Below are positions 17,096-24,790 of a DNA stretch of 64,000 nucleotides, one piece after another; positions within the stretch are counted from its first letter, which is position 1; each line of letters starts with the position of its first letter. The notes under the pieces were generated by a model, which made no database searches, was not told where the DNA came from, and saw nothing but the letters and a program-made list of their open reading frames with translations. This DNA comes from Microbacterium sp. LWH7-1.2 (GTDB taxonomy: Bacteria; Actinomycetota; Actinomycetes; Actinomycetales; Microbacteriaceae), in assembly GCF_038397755.1 (NCBI RefSeq), contig NZ_CP151637.1, positions 4,154,001 to 4,218,000 on the forward strand. The letters are read 5' to 3'. Made by a program: the position numbers and the translations under genes.

Positions 17096-18765
17096 ACCAG
17101 GCCGCCGTCTTCGATGCGCACGACGCGGTCGACGAGCCCGTCGGGCACGGCGACGTGCGAGATCAGCACCACGGCCTGGTCATCGCGGACGGCGCCCAGC
17201 AGGTCGGCGAGCAGGCGATCGGATGCCTCGGGGTCGACACCCGCGGTGGGCTCGTCGAGCACGAGCACCGGGAAGCCCCGCAGCAGCGCCCGTGCGAGCG
17301 CGATCCGCTGCGCCTGTCCGCCCGACACCAGGGCGCCGCGCTCGCCGACGCGCGCGCCGAGTCCGCCGCGCTCGCGCAGCCACGGGCCGAGGCCGACGCG
17401 GTCGAGGGCGGCTTCGAGCTCGGCATCCGTCGCGGTGTCGCGCGCGAAGAGCAGGTTCTGGCGGATGTCCTCGTCGAAGAGCATCGGATGCTGCTCGCAC
17501 AAGCCCACCGTGAGCCGCACGTCGTCGGGGGAGAGATCGTGCACCGAGCGGGGGCCGACGTCGTAGCCGCCCTCGGTCTCGAGGAACCGCACGAGCGCGT
17601 GCGCGAGGGTGCTCTTGCCCGCGCCGCTCGAGCCCATGACGAGCACCCGCTCGCCGGGCCGGATCGCGAGGTCGATGCCGCGCAGCGCGGGCTCGGCGGC
17701 GCCCGGCCACCGTACGCTCGCCCCCTGCAGCCGGATGCCGCCGCCCAGAGCCGGGGCGTCACCCGTGGCCTCGACGGTCTCGGGGGCGAGTTCAGCGGGG
17801 GCGGTGACCGGCAGCGAACCCGCGATGCGCTCCGCCGACGCTCGCACCTGGCGCCACGCCGACGCGGCCATCGGCACCGACGCGAACACCTCGAACACCG
17901 CCATCGGCACGAGCACGGCGACCGCGAGGGACGGACCGGCCAGAGAGCCGGATGCCGCACTCGGCGCGGAGACCAGCACGGCGGCGATCGACGCGGCACC
18001 GGCGAGGAGCGACACGAGGGCGGCGGTGCCGGCCTGCGCTCCGGACCGGCGGACGACGGCGCGCCGCAGGTCGGCGTCCGCGCCGGCGATGCGCTCCCGG
18101 CTCTGCGCCTCCGCGCCGAACGCGGTCAGCACGTCGAGGCTGCCGATATGGTCGAGTACCGCGTCGGCGAGGCGGGCACGCAGCGGGGCGATGGCACGTT
18201 CTGCGCGGGCACCCGACATCCATCCCCACAGCGTGGCGATCGCCGCCGCGACGATGAGGCAGGCGAGCAGGGTCAGGGCAGCCGGCCACCACACGACCGC
18301 GACCAGCACGACCGCGCCGAGAGCGACCAGTGCCGACGAGACCAGCGGCTGCACGACGCGCAGCGGGAGATTCTGCAGTTCGTCGACGTCGTCGACGAGC
18401 GCCCCCAGCACTGAGCCCCGGCGCGTGCGCGCCAGGCCGTCGGGGGCCAGGGGGACGAGCCGGCGCACGAGGTCGGCGCGCGTCGATGCGAGCTGCCGCA
18501 AGGCGGCGTCGTGGCCGGTGAGCCGCTCGAGGTAGCGGAACGAGGCCCGCGAGATGGCGAAGAACCGCACGCCGACGACCGCGGCCGACAGGTACAGCAC
18601 CGGCGGCTGCTCGCTCGCGCGGACGATGAGCCACGCGCTGACGGCGAGCAGCGCGACCGCGGAGGCCTCGGACGCGAAGCCGGCGGCGAGCGCCCACCAG
18701 AAGCGGCGCGCCGGGGGCATCGCTCCGCGCAGCACCGCGCCCGGCGTCGAGGCCGAGGCGCTCAT
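17089..18765 (-). CDS. cydC: Heterodimeric ABC exporter subunit CydC
   Basis: A 558-residue ABC half-transporter: six hydrophobic segments in residues about 15-300 and an ATPase domain with GSSGAGKST, VSGGQAQRIALARALL, VLVLDEPTAGVD and VLISHVA. CydDC is needed for assembly of cytochrome bd; in E. coli it has been linked to thiol export and, more recently, to heme. The ATG at 18765 overlaps the cydD stop (ATGA); a longer reading would run into cydD. Unlike CydD it has no insertion between the membrane and ATPase domains. Confidence 0.9.
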   Translation of the reverse strand: MSASASTPGAVLRGAMPPARRFWWALAAGFASEASAVALLAVSAWLIVRASEQPPVLYLSAAVVGVRFFAISRASFRYLERLTGHDAALRQLASTRADLVRRLVPLAPDGLARTRRGSVLGALVDDVDELQNLPLRVVQPLVSSALVALGAVVLVAVVWWPAALTLLACLIVAAAIATLWGWMSGARAERAIAPLRARLADAVLDHIGSLDVLTAFGAEAQSRERIAGADADLRRAVVRRSGAQAGTAALVSLLAGAASIAAVLVSAPSAASGSLAGPSLAVAVLVPMAVFEVFASVPMAASAWRQVRASAERIAGSLPVTAPAELAPETVEATGDAPALGGGIRLQGASVRWPGAAEPALRGIDLAIRPGERVLVMGSSGAGKSTLAHALVRFLETEGGYDVGPRSVHDLSPDDVRLTVGLCEQHPMLFDEDIRQNLLFARDTATDAELEAALDRVGLGPWLRERGGLGARVGERGALVSGGQAQRIALARALLRGFPVLVLDEPTAGVDPEASDRLLADLLGAVRDDQAVVLISHVAVPDGLVDRVVRIEDGGLVV

Positions 18766-20636
18766 GCGAGCACCTCGCTCGGCTCGAGCCGCACCACCTG
18801 GTCGGCGATGGCGAGCGCCGACGTGCGGTGCGAGATCAGCAGCACGGTCGCGCCCTCGTCGGCGAGGAGACGGATGTTGCGCCACAGCCGGCCCTCTGTC
18901 CGGGGGTCGAGAGCTGAGCTGGGCTCGTCGAGCGCGATCACCGGGGCCTCCCCCCGCAGGTGCCGGTAGAACGCACGAGCGACCGCGACGCGCTGGGCCT
19001 GGCCGCCGGAGAGACCCGCGCCCTGCACGCCGAGCTCCTGCGCCGGGTCGAGCGCATCGGCGCAGGCGAGGCCGAGTGCGCGCAGCACGGTCTGAGAGCT
19101 TGGTGCGGCATCGCCGAGGGTGACGTTGTCGGCGATGCTGCCGGTGAGCAGGCCAGGACGCTGACCAGCCCACGCGAGCCACTCGGCCGGTGTGAGGGCA
19201 CGCAGGTCGGTGTCTGCCCACGACGCCTCCCCGTCGAACGCGGCCGCTCCCCGCAGCGCGGCGAAGAGGCTGGACTTGCCGACCCCGCTCGGCCCCTCGA
19301 TGAGGGTGACGGTGCCCGGGCCGGCCGCCAGGTCGACGGGCGGCAGCATCCGCTCTCCGCGTCGCACGCGCGTGCCGTCGAGGACGAGGCGATGACCGCG
19401 CTCAGGCGTTTCGACTCGTTCGTTCCTCACTCGCTCAACGAGCGGTTCCTTCAGTCCCGGTCGTTGAGCGTAGGGCGCTCTCGCGCCCGCAGTCGAAACG
19501 CCCTGGGTCTGCGGGAATGCCAGGCGCGTTTCGACTCGCTCAACGAGCGGTTCCTTTAGTCCCGGTCGTTGAGCGGAGGGCGCTCTCGCGCCCGCAGTCG
19601 AAACGCCCGGGGTCTGCGGGATCGACCGGGGCACCCCGTCGCCCGCACCCCGCGCGGCGTCGAGCACGTCGAACACGTCGTCGGTCGCTGCCACGCCCTC
19701 GGCGGCGGCGTGGAACTGCACACCGACCTGCCGCAGCGGCAGGTATGCCTCGGGAGCGAGCAGCAGCACGAACAACCCGACCGCCAGGGTCAGCGATCCG
19801 TCGATGAGCCGGAACCCGATCGACACCGCGACGATCGCGACGGCGATCGACGCGAGGAACTCGAGCGCGAACCCCGAGAGGAACGAGACGCGCAGCACGC
19901 GCATCGTCTCGCGGCGGTACTCGCCGGTGACCCGTTCGATGGATGCCGCGGCCCGGTGCTGACGGCCGAACACCTTGAGCGTCGACAGCCCCTGCACCGT
20001 GTCGGCGAACCGTGAGGCGAGGTGCTGGAGGGTGCGCCACTGCCGCTGCTGCACCGAGCGCGTGGCCAGGCCGATGAGCACCATGAAGATGGGGATGAGC
20101 GGGAGCGTGAGCAGCACGGTCAGCCCTGACAGCCAGTCCTGCCACCACATCACCGCGAGGATCAGCGGCGTCGCGACCACCGTCTGCACGAGCTGCGGCA
20201 GGTACCGGCCGAAGTACGCCTCCAGTGCGTCGAGCCCTCGTCCGGCGGTCACCGCGAGGGCCGCCGAGTTGCGGGCGCCGAGCCATTGCGGACCGAGCAC
20301 GCCGATCGCCGCGACGAGCGCCGTCCGCAGCTGCCCCTGCACGCGTGCGGCCGCGCGAGCGGCGACGGCTTCGCGCACCCACAGCAGCACGGCGCGGAGA
20401 GCGACGACGATCGCGAGCGCGCCGAGCGTCGGCGCGAGTTCGGCCCACGGCATCCCGGCGATGGCCCCGGTGATCGCGCGCGTCAGCAACCACGCGAACG
20501 CGACGATCACCGCGGTCTGCGCCGCCGCGATCGCGGCTATCGCGACGAAGAAACCGCGAGAGGCGCTCGCGTACCGCAGCAACCGCGGGTCGACAGGTTT
20601 GCCGTTCACGCGAGGCGGGGCATCCGTCTCACTCAT
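18762..20636 (-). CDS. cydD: Heterodimeric ABC exporter subunit CydD, with REP-encoded linker
   Basis: A 624-residue half-transporter, longer than the roughly 560 residues of its partner. The N-terminal membrane domain (residues about 20-325) includes VDPRLLRYASASRGFF and the Tyr/Arg-rich SLTLAVGLFVLLLAPEAYLPLRQ. The ATPase domain has GPSGVGKSS, LSGGQAQRVAVARAF, ALDEPSSALD and LLISHRT. Between them, residues about 339-411 are translated REP-like DNA: two near-identical 35-residue repeats sharing GVSTAGARAP and QRPGLKEPLVERV. The reading frame is kept and all ATPase motifs are intact, so the protein is probably made. A TAGGGT box upstream gives cydDC its own promoter, separate from cydAB. Confidence 0.9.
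   Translation of the reverse strand: MSETDAPPRVNGKPVDPRLLRYASASRGFFVAIAAIAAAQTAVIVAFAWLLTRAITGAIAGMPWAELAPTLGALAIVVALRAVLLWVREAVAARAAARVQGQLRTALVAAIGVLGPQWLGARNSAALAVTAGRGLDALEAYFGRYLPQLVQTVVATPLILAVMWWQDWLSGLTVLLTLPLIPIFMVLIGLATRSVQQRQWRTLQHLASRFADTVQGLSTLKVFGRQHRAAASIERVTGEYRRETMRVLRVSFLSGFALEFLASIAVAIVAVSIGFRLIDGSLTLAVGLFVLLLAPEAYLPLRQVGVQFHAAAEGVAATDDVFDVLDAARGAGDGVPRSIPQTPGVSTAGARAPSAQRPGLKEPLVERVETRLAFPQTQGVSTAGARAPYAQRPGLKEPLVERVRNERVETPERGHRLVLDGTRVRRGERMLPPVDLAAGPGTVTLIEGPSGVGKSSLFAALRGAAAFDGEASWADTDLRALTPAEWLAWAGQRPGLLTGSIADNVTLGDAAPSSQTVLRALGLACADALDPAQELGVQGAGLSGGQAQRVAVARAFYRHLRGEAPVIALDEPSSALDPRTEGRLWRNIRLLADEGATVLLISHRTSALAIADQVVRLEPSEVLA
19405..19606 (-). repeat. Two tandem REP-like palindromic elements inside cydD
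   Basis: Unit 1 runs from GGCGTTTCGACT (19405-19416) to AGTCGAAACGCC (19491-19502), a 12-base perfect inverted repeat. Unit 2 runs from GCGTTTCGACT (19526-19536) to AGTCGAAACGC (19596-19606). Each contains a nested inverted repeat CGCTCAACGA/TCGTTGAGCG and a GGGCG/CGCCC hairpin. The right ends are exactly 105 bases apart (35 codons), which preserves the cydD frame. Unit 1 has about 15 extra bases near its left end. Confidence 0.9.
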
Positions 20637-20645
20637 TCCACCTCG

Positions 20646-20651
20646 ACCCTA
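20646..20651 (-). promoter_or_regulatory. -10 box TAGGGT upstream of cydD
   Basis: TAGGGT on the minus strand ends 9 bases before the cydD ATG at 20636; GAGGTGG lies in the short gap. Confidence 0.45.
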
Positions 20652-20727
20652 CCCATTGCGCGGTCTGTCGCTGTCCATGCGGCGACCGCTACTGTGTGTC
20701 GCACCGCGCGAAGGGGGCCGAGGCGCC

Positions 20728-22014
20728 ATGTGGAGCATCCCGATCATCGACGGTCCGGTGCCCTGGATCGTCTACGGCCTCGCCGTCGCGTTCTTCCTGG
20801 TGCTGCTCATCCGCACGCCCACCAAGCGGTGGGTGCTGACCGCGCTCACCGCGCTGGTCGTCGGTGCGCTCGTCGGTCTCGGCATCGGGATCCTCGCGGA
20901 CGTGACGAATGCGTTCGGCGACGCGGTCCCCGACCCCGTGGTGTGGTGGGCGACCGCCACCTTCGCCGCGATCGGCATCGCGGTGGCGAACCTCTGGCGC
21001 TCGCCGCTCTGGCGCAAGGTCGTGGCTGTGATCGGCATCGTCATCTTCGTGATCGCGGGAACGATCGGCATCAACGCGTTCTACAACCTGAATCCGACCC
21101 TGGGCAGCCTGTTCGGCATCATCGACGACAACCCGATCGTCGTCCCGACCAGCACCGCGACCGCCGATCCCGACGCGGGCCCGCTGTACGAGACGTTCGA
21201 ACCGCCCGCCGACATGCCCGCGAAGGGGCAGCAGGGCACGCAGGTCATCCCCGCGACCGACTCGGGCTTCACCGCCCGAGCGGCGGGCGTCTACCTGCCG
21301 CCGGCGGCGCTGGTCGCGGACGCCCCCGCCCTTCCGCTGGTCATCATGATGATGGGCCACCCGGGCAACCCCGACCCGAGCTACATCGCCGGCGTCCTCG
21401 ACGACTTCGCGTCGAAGAACAACGGGCTCGCGCCGATCGTCATCGTTCCCGATCAGCTCGGACCCGATGGGAACGACCCCGCGTGCGCCGATTCGAAGGC
21501 CTACGGCAACGCCGAGACCTACGTCACCGAGGACGTCGTCGCGTGGGCGAAGCAGAACCTGCACATCATCCAGGACCCGAAGTACTGGGTCATCGCGGGC
21601 TACTCCAACGGCGGCGGCTGCGCCGTGAAGTACCTCGCCAAATACCCCGACCAGTGGAAGAACCTCATCGACATCTCGGGCGAGCCGTTCCCCGGATCGG
21701 AGGATCCCGGGAGCGTCACCACGACGATCTACGGCGGCGACACTGCGGCGTTCGAGGCGGCCAAGCCGATCGAGATCATGAAGGCCGCCCCCTCCGGGAC
21801 CTACGACGGCATGACCGCGGTGTTCACCACCGGCTCGGAGGATCCGACCTACATCCAGGCTGCCAAGGACGTGTCGTCCGAGGCGCAGACCGTGGGTATG
21901 ACGGTCACGTACTACGAGGTGCCCGGTGCCGGTCATGTCGGCGATGCGCTGACGGGCGGACTGCAGGAGGGGGTCACCGTGATGTATCCGGTTCTGGGGC
22001 TGTCGGCCAAGTGA
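20728..22014 (+). CDS. Membrane-anchored esterase-like alpha/beta hydrolase
   Basis: A 428-residue protein. Residues 8-125 contain four hydrophobic helices, then a low-complexity linker and an extracytoplasmic alpha/beta-hydrolase domain of the esterase D/antigen 85 kind. The nucleophile elbow is AGYSNGGG with S293; GAGHVGD gives the likely catalytic H403. C-rich loops (NDPACADSK, GGGCAVKY) may form a disulfide. The ATG at 20728 is chosen because the frame upstream overlaps cydD antisense and lacks a start context; AAGGGGG lies about 10 bases before. It separates cydDC from cydAB on the opposite strand. Confidence 0.75.
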   Translation: MWSIPIIDGPVPWIVYGLAVAFFLVLLIRTPTKRWVLTALTALVVGALVGLGIGILADVTNAFGDAVPDPVVWWATATFAAIGIAVANLWRSPLWRKVVAVIGIVIFVIAGTIGINAFYNLNPTLGSLFGIIDDNPIVVPTSTATADPDAGPLYETFEPPADMPAKGQQGTQVIPATDSGFTARAAGVYLPPAALVADAPALPLVIMMMGHPGNPDPSYIAGVLDDFASKNNGLAPIVIVPDQLGPDGNDPACADSKAYGNAETYVTEDVVAWAKQNLHIIQDPKYWVIAGYSNGGGCAVKYLAKYPDQWKNLIDISGEPFPGSEDPGSVTTTIYGGDTAAFEAAKPIEIMKAAPSGTYDGMTAVFTTGSEDPTYIQAAKDVSSEAQTVGMTVTYYEVPGAGHVGDALTGGLQEGVTVMYPVLGLSAK

Positions 22015-22017
22015 GGA

Positions 22018-22046
22018 GACGGATGCTGCGGCCCGCAGCATCCGTC
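22018..22046. terminator. GGATGCTGC-armed hairpin between esterase and cydB
   Basis: Bases 22018-22030 pair perfectly with 22034-22046 (13 base pairs, 3-base loop GCC), starting 4 bases after the esterase stop and ending 13 bases before the cydB stop. As a symmetrical stem it can serve both convergent genes. Confidence 0.7.
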
Positions 22047-22058
22047 CTGTCATCCGAC

Positions 22059-23093
22059 TCAGTGCGCGGGCGCCGTCGCAGCCTGCTCGATGCGGGAGCG
22101 GGTGACGCGCTTGCGGAATATCCAGTACGTCCAGCCCTGATAGGCGAGCACCAGCGGCAGGAAGATGAGAGCCGCCCACGACATGATCGTCAGCGTGTAG
22201 TCGGTGCTGGACGCGTTCTCGATCGTGAGGGATCCCGACGGATCGCCTGTGGAAGGCATGACGTACGGGAACAGCGCGAACCACACGGCGAGCACGGCGG
22301 TCACGATCGTGAACGCGCCGAACCCGAACGCCCAGCCCTCTCGGCCGCGGGCGTTCGAGATCCACGAGGCGATGAGGAGCACGGCCGCCACGGCCGAGAG
22401 GACCGCCGTGATCATCGCGAAGTCGCGGCCCTCGGAGAACGCCATGCCGACAGTCCACACGAGGAAGGCGGCGGCGACCACGATCGTGAGAAGACCCGCT
22501 CGCCCAGCCAGACGACGGGCGTCGGCGGCGACTTGGCCGTCGGTCTTCAGCGCCACGAAGTACACGCCGTGGGTGAAGAACAGCAGCAGCGTGGTCAGAC
22601 CGCCGAGCAGACCGTACGGGTTGAGCAGGGTCAGCAGCGAACCGGTGAACTCGTGGTCCGCGTCCAGCGGCACCCCCTGCACGATGTTCGCGACGGCCAC
22701 GCCCCACAGCAGCGCCGGCACTGCGGAGCCGACCACGATCATCGTGTCGAAGCCCTTCTTCCACCTGAGCGAATCGCGCTGGTGCCGGTACTCGAACGAG
22801 ACGCCGCGGAGGATCAGCGCGAGCAGGATCAGCAGCAGCGCGAGGTAGAACCCGCTGAAGAGCGTCGCGTACCACTCGGGGAACGCCGCGAACAGGCAGG
22901 CGCCGGCGACGATGACCCAGGTCTCGTTGAGGTCCCACACGGGGCCGATCGTGTTGATGACCTGGCGACGACTGATGTCGTTCCTGCCGAGGAACGGCAA
23001 CGACATGCCGACGCCGAAGTCGAACCCGTCGAGCACGAAGTAGCCGACGAAGAGGAAGCCGACGATCCAGAACCAGAGGTAGGCGAGATCCAT
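22059..23093 (-). CDS. cydB: Cytochrome bd oxidase subunit II CydB
   Basis: A 344-residue membrane subunit of the bd-type quinol oxidase. It opens with LAYLWFWIVGFLFVGYFVLDGFDFGVGM, shown in part here, which carries the conserved Asp/Gly-rich helix 1. The family motif GPVWDLNETWVI follows. About eight to nine hydrophobic segments fit the usual fold. GGAG about 8 bases before the ATG; 18 bases after cydA. Confidence 0.94.
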   Translation of the reverse strand: MDLAYLWFWIVGFLFVGYFVLDGFDFGVGMSLPFLGRNDISRRQVINTIGPVWDLNETWVIVAGACLFAAFPEWYATLFSGFYLALLLILLALILRGVSFEYRHQRDSLRWKKGFDTMIVVGSAVPALLWGVAVANIVQGVPLDADHEFTGSLLTLLNPYGLLGGLTTLLLFFTHGVYFVALKTDGQVAADARRLAGRAGLLTIVVAAAFLVWTVGMAFSEGRDFAMITAVLSAVAAVLLIASWISNARGREGWAFGFGAFTIVTAVLAVWFALFPYVMPSTGDPSGSLTIENASSTDYTLTIMSWAALIFLPLVLAYQGWTYWIFRKRVTRSRIEQAATAPAH

Positions 23094-23111
23094 GATGTGC
23101 TCCTGCAGCCC

Positions 23112-24557
23112 TTAGTAGACCGTCGTCGGGGTGTCTTCGACCGCCAGGTCGCGCGCGTCCGGCGCCCCCGGCTCGGGGAGGGGTTCAGGACCCGCGGTGG
23201 TCGTCTTGAGGATGAGGCCGAACTCGACCACCGCAAGCGCCGCATAGATCAGCGTGAACGCGGTCAGCGAGATGAGCACGGTCCATCCGGGCACCGAGGG
23301 CGAGACGCCGTCCTCGGTCAGCATGAGGCTGAACACGATCCACGGCTGACGGCCCATCTCGGTGAAGACCCAGCCCACGAGGATGGCGAGGAGGGATGCC
23401 GGCCACGCCCAGATAGCCAGACGCCAGGCCCAGGCGGGAACCTCGCGCGTGGCCTTCTTGCGCGTGAGCCAGAGGCCGACGACCGCGACGAGCGCGGCGA
23501 CGCCGCCGAGGCCGATCATCCAGCGGAACGCCCAGTAGGTGACCCACAGGATGGGCGCGAAGTTGCCGTCGACCTGGTCGGCGAACTGCGGGAACAGCTC
23601 GGTCGTGTAGAGGTTGTTGAGGTCGTTGATCCCCTCGACGCAGCCGTCGAACGAGTGCGTCGACAGCAGCGCCAGCAGGTAGGGCACGCGGATCGAGAAC
23701 AGCTCGCTCGTCCCGTCGGGTGTGCCGAGCGTGAAGATCGAGAACGAGGCGTCCGCTCCGCAGGCGCTGTTGAACATCGCCTCGGCAGCGGCCATCTTCA
23801 TCGGCTGCGTCGCGACCATGACGAGGCTGAGCTGGTCGCCCGAGATCGCGACACCGGCGAAAGCGGCGATCAGTCCCCACAGGCCGAACTTCAGCGAAGA
23901 GCGCATCATCTCGACGTTCTGCTTGCGCAGCAGGTGCCAGGCCGAGATCGAGACGATCACTCCCGCGGTCATCATGAACGCCGCGAACAGGGTGTGGGGG
24001 AGCGCCGCGAGGGCCACGGGGTTCGTCAGCACCGCGAAGAAGTCGGTCATCTCGGCGCGCGAGCCATCCTCGGCCATCTTGAAGCCGACGGGGTTCTGCA
24101 TGAACGCGTTCGCGGCGAGGATGAAGTACGCCGAGAACCACGCGCCGATCGTCGCGATCCAGATGCTCGCGAGGTGCAGCGCCTTGGGCAGCTTGTCCCA
24201 GCCGAAGATCCAGAGGCCGATGAACGTCGCCTCGAAGAAGAAGGCCATCAGGCCCTCGAAGGCGAGCGGCGCCCCGAACACGTCTCCGACGAACCGCGAG
24301 TAGGACGACCAGTTCATGCCGAACTGGAACTCCTGCACGATGCCCGTCACGACGCCCATCGCGAAGTTGATCAGGAAGATCTTCCCGAAGAAGCGCGTGA
24401 GATGGAGCCACTTCGCGTTGCCGGTGCGGAACCACGCGGTCTGGAAGATCGCGACCGTCAGCGCCATGCCGAGCGTGAGGGGGACGAAGAGGAAGTGGTA
24501 CAGCGTCGTGAGGCCGAACTGCCAGCGTGCCAGCAGCAGGGGGTCCAGCAGATCCAC
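23112..24557 (-). CDS. cydA: Cytochrome bd oxidase subunit I CydA
   Basis: A 481-residue heme-binding subunit that oxidises quinol and reduces oxygen without pumping protons. LARWQFGLTTLYHFLFVPL places the heme ligand His in helix 1. NWSSYSRFVGDVFGAPLAFEGL and EMGRQPWIVF (GRQPW) are family signatures. The segment around FNSACGADASF is compact, as expected for a short Q-loop form. The GTG at 24557 is preferred over an ATG 39 bases upstream because GGAGA lies 8 bases before it. Promoter and a palindromic operator are directly upstream. Confidence 0.94.
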   Translation of the reverse strand: MDLLDPLLLARWQFGLTTLYHFLFVPLTLGMALTVAIFQTAWFRTGNAKWLHLTRFFGKIFLINFAMGVVTGIVQEFQFGMNWSSYSRFVGDVFGAPLAFEGLMAFFFEATFIGLWIFGWDKLPKALHLASIWIATIGAWFSAYFILAANAFMQNPVGFKMAEDGSRAEMTDFFAVLTNPVALAALPHTLFAAFMMTAGVIVSISAWHLLRKQNVEMMRSSLKFGLWGLIAAFAGVAISGDQLSLVMVATQPMKMAAAEAMFNSACGADASFSIFTLGTPDGTSELFSIRVPYLLALLSTHSFDGCVEGINDLNNLYTTELFPQFADQVDGNFAPILWVTYWAFRWMIGLGGVAALVAVVGLWLTRKKATREVPAWAWRLAIWAWPASLLAILVGWVFTEMGRQPWIVFSLMLTEDGVSPSVPGWTVLISLTAFTLIYAALAVVEFGLILKTTTAGPEPLPEPGAPDARDLAVEDTPTTVY

Positions 24558-24594
24558 GATGCGATTCTCCGATCGTTCCGGACTGGGTCTGATC

Positions 24595-24600
24595 ACCGTA
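24595..24600 (-). promoter_or_regulatory. -10 box TACGGT of cydAB
   Basis: TACGGT on the minus strand lies about 38 bases before the cydA GTG, leaving a short leader that contains the GGAGA ribosome site. Confidence 0.5.
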
Positions 24601-24603
24601 GCA

Positions 24604-24618
24604 TGTGGTCAGACCACA
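24604..24618. promoter_or_regulatory. Palindromic operator TGTGGTC-N-GACCACA
   Basis: TGTGGTC and GACCACA form a perfect 7+7 inverted repeat with a single central base, starting 3 bases upstream of the cydA -10 box. The core TGGTC-N-GACCA resembles the operator of FadR-subfamily GntR repressors. No GntR gene lies in the window, so the regulator is unknown. Confidence 0.6.
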
Positions 24619-24738
24619 CGGGCGACATAGCCCCATCGGGCGCCCGGTGCACCCAGATTCCCAGGAATCCGGTGCCGAGGCGAGCCTTCCCGCCGTGAAT
24701 AATGACGCGGCAGCGGCGCCCGCCGTCCGCGGCGCGAC

Positions 24739-24744
24739 TACCCT
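24739..24744 (+). promoter_or_regulatory. -10 box TACCCT upstream of moaA leader ORF
   Basis: TACCCT is 7 bases before the ATG at 24752, the distance seen at other leaderless starts here. Confidence 0.5.
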
Positions 24745-24751
24745 CGGAAAC

Positions 24752-24790
24752 ATGGCAAGCCGGGCACAGCGATCGGAGCCGGGCGCGTGA
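24752..24790 (+). CDS. 12-residue leader ORF coupled to moaA
   Basis: An ATG at the predicted mRNA 5' end opens a short frame, [12 protein letters not shown], whose TGA overlaps the moaA GTG as GTGA. GGAG inside this frame is 8 bases before the moaA start. Ribosomes loading on the leaderless ATG would therefore finish exactly at the moaA start. A coupling or attenuation role is inferred. Confidence 0.45.
   Translation: MASRAQRSEPGA

Noticed and set aside
24655..24672. GATTCC-CA-GGAATC inverted repeat between cydA and moaA
   Set aside because: Only six base pairs with no position relative to a promoter; could be chance.
20286..24698. A 1470-codon plus-strand open frame across the cyd genes
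   Set aside because: Low-complexity Arg/Glu/His product, antisense to intact cydB and cydA; no start context.
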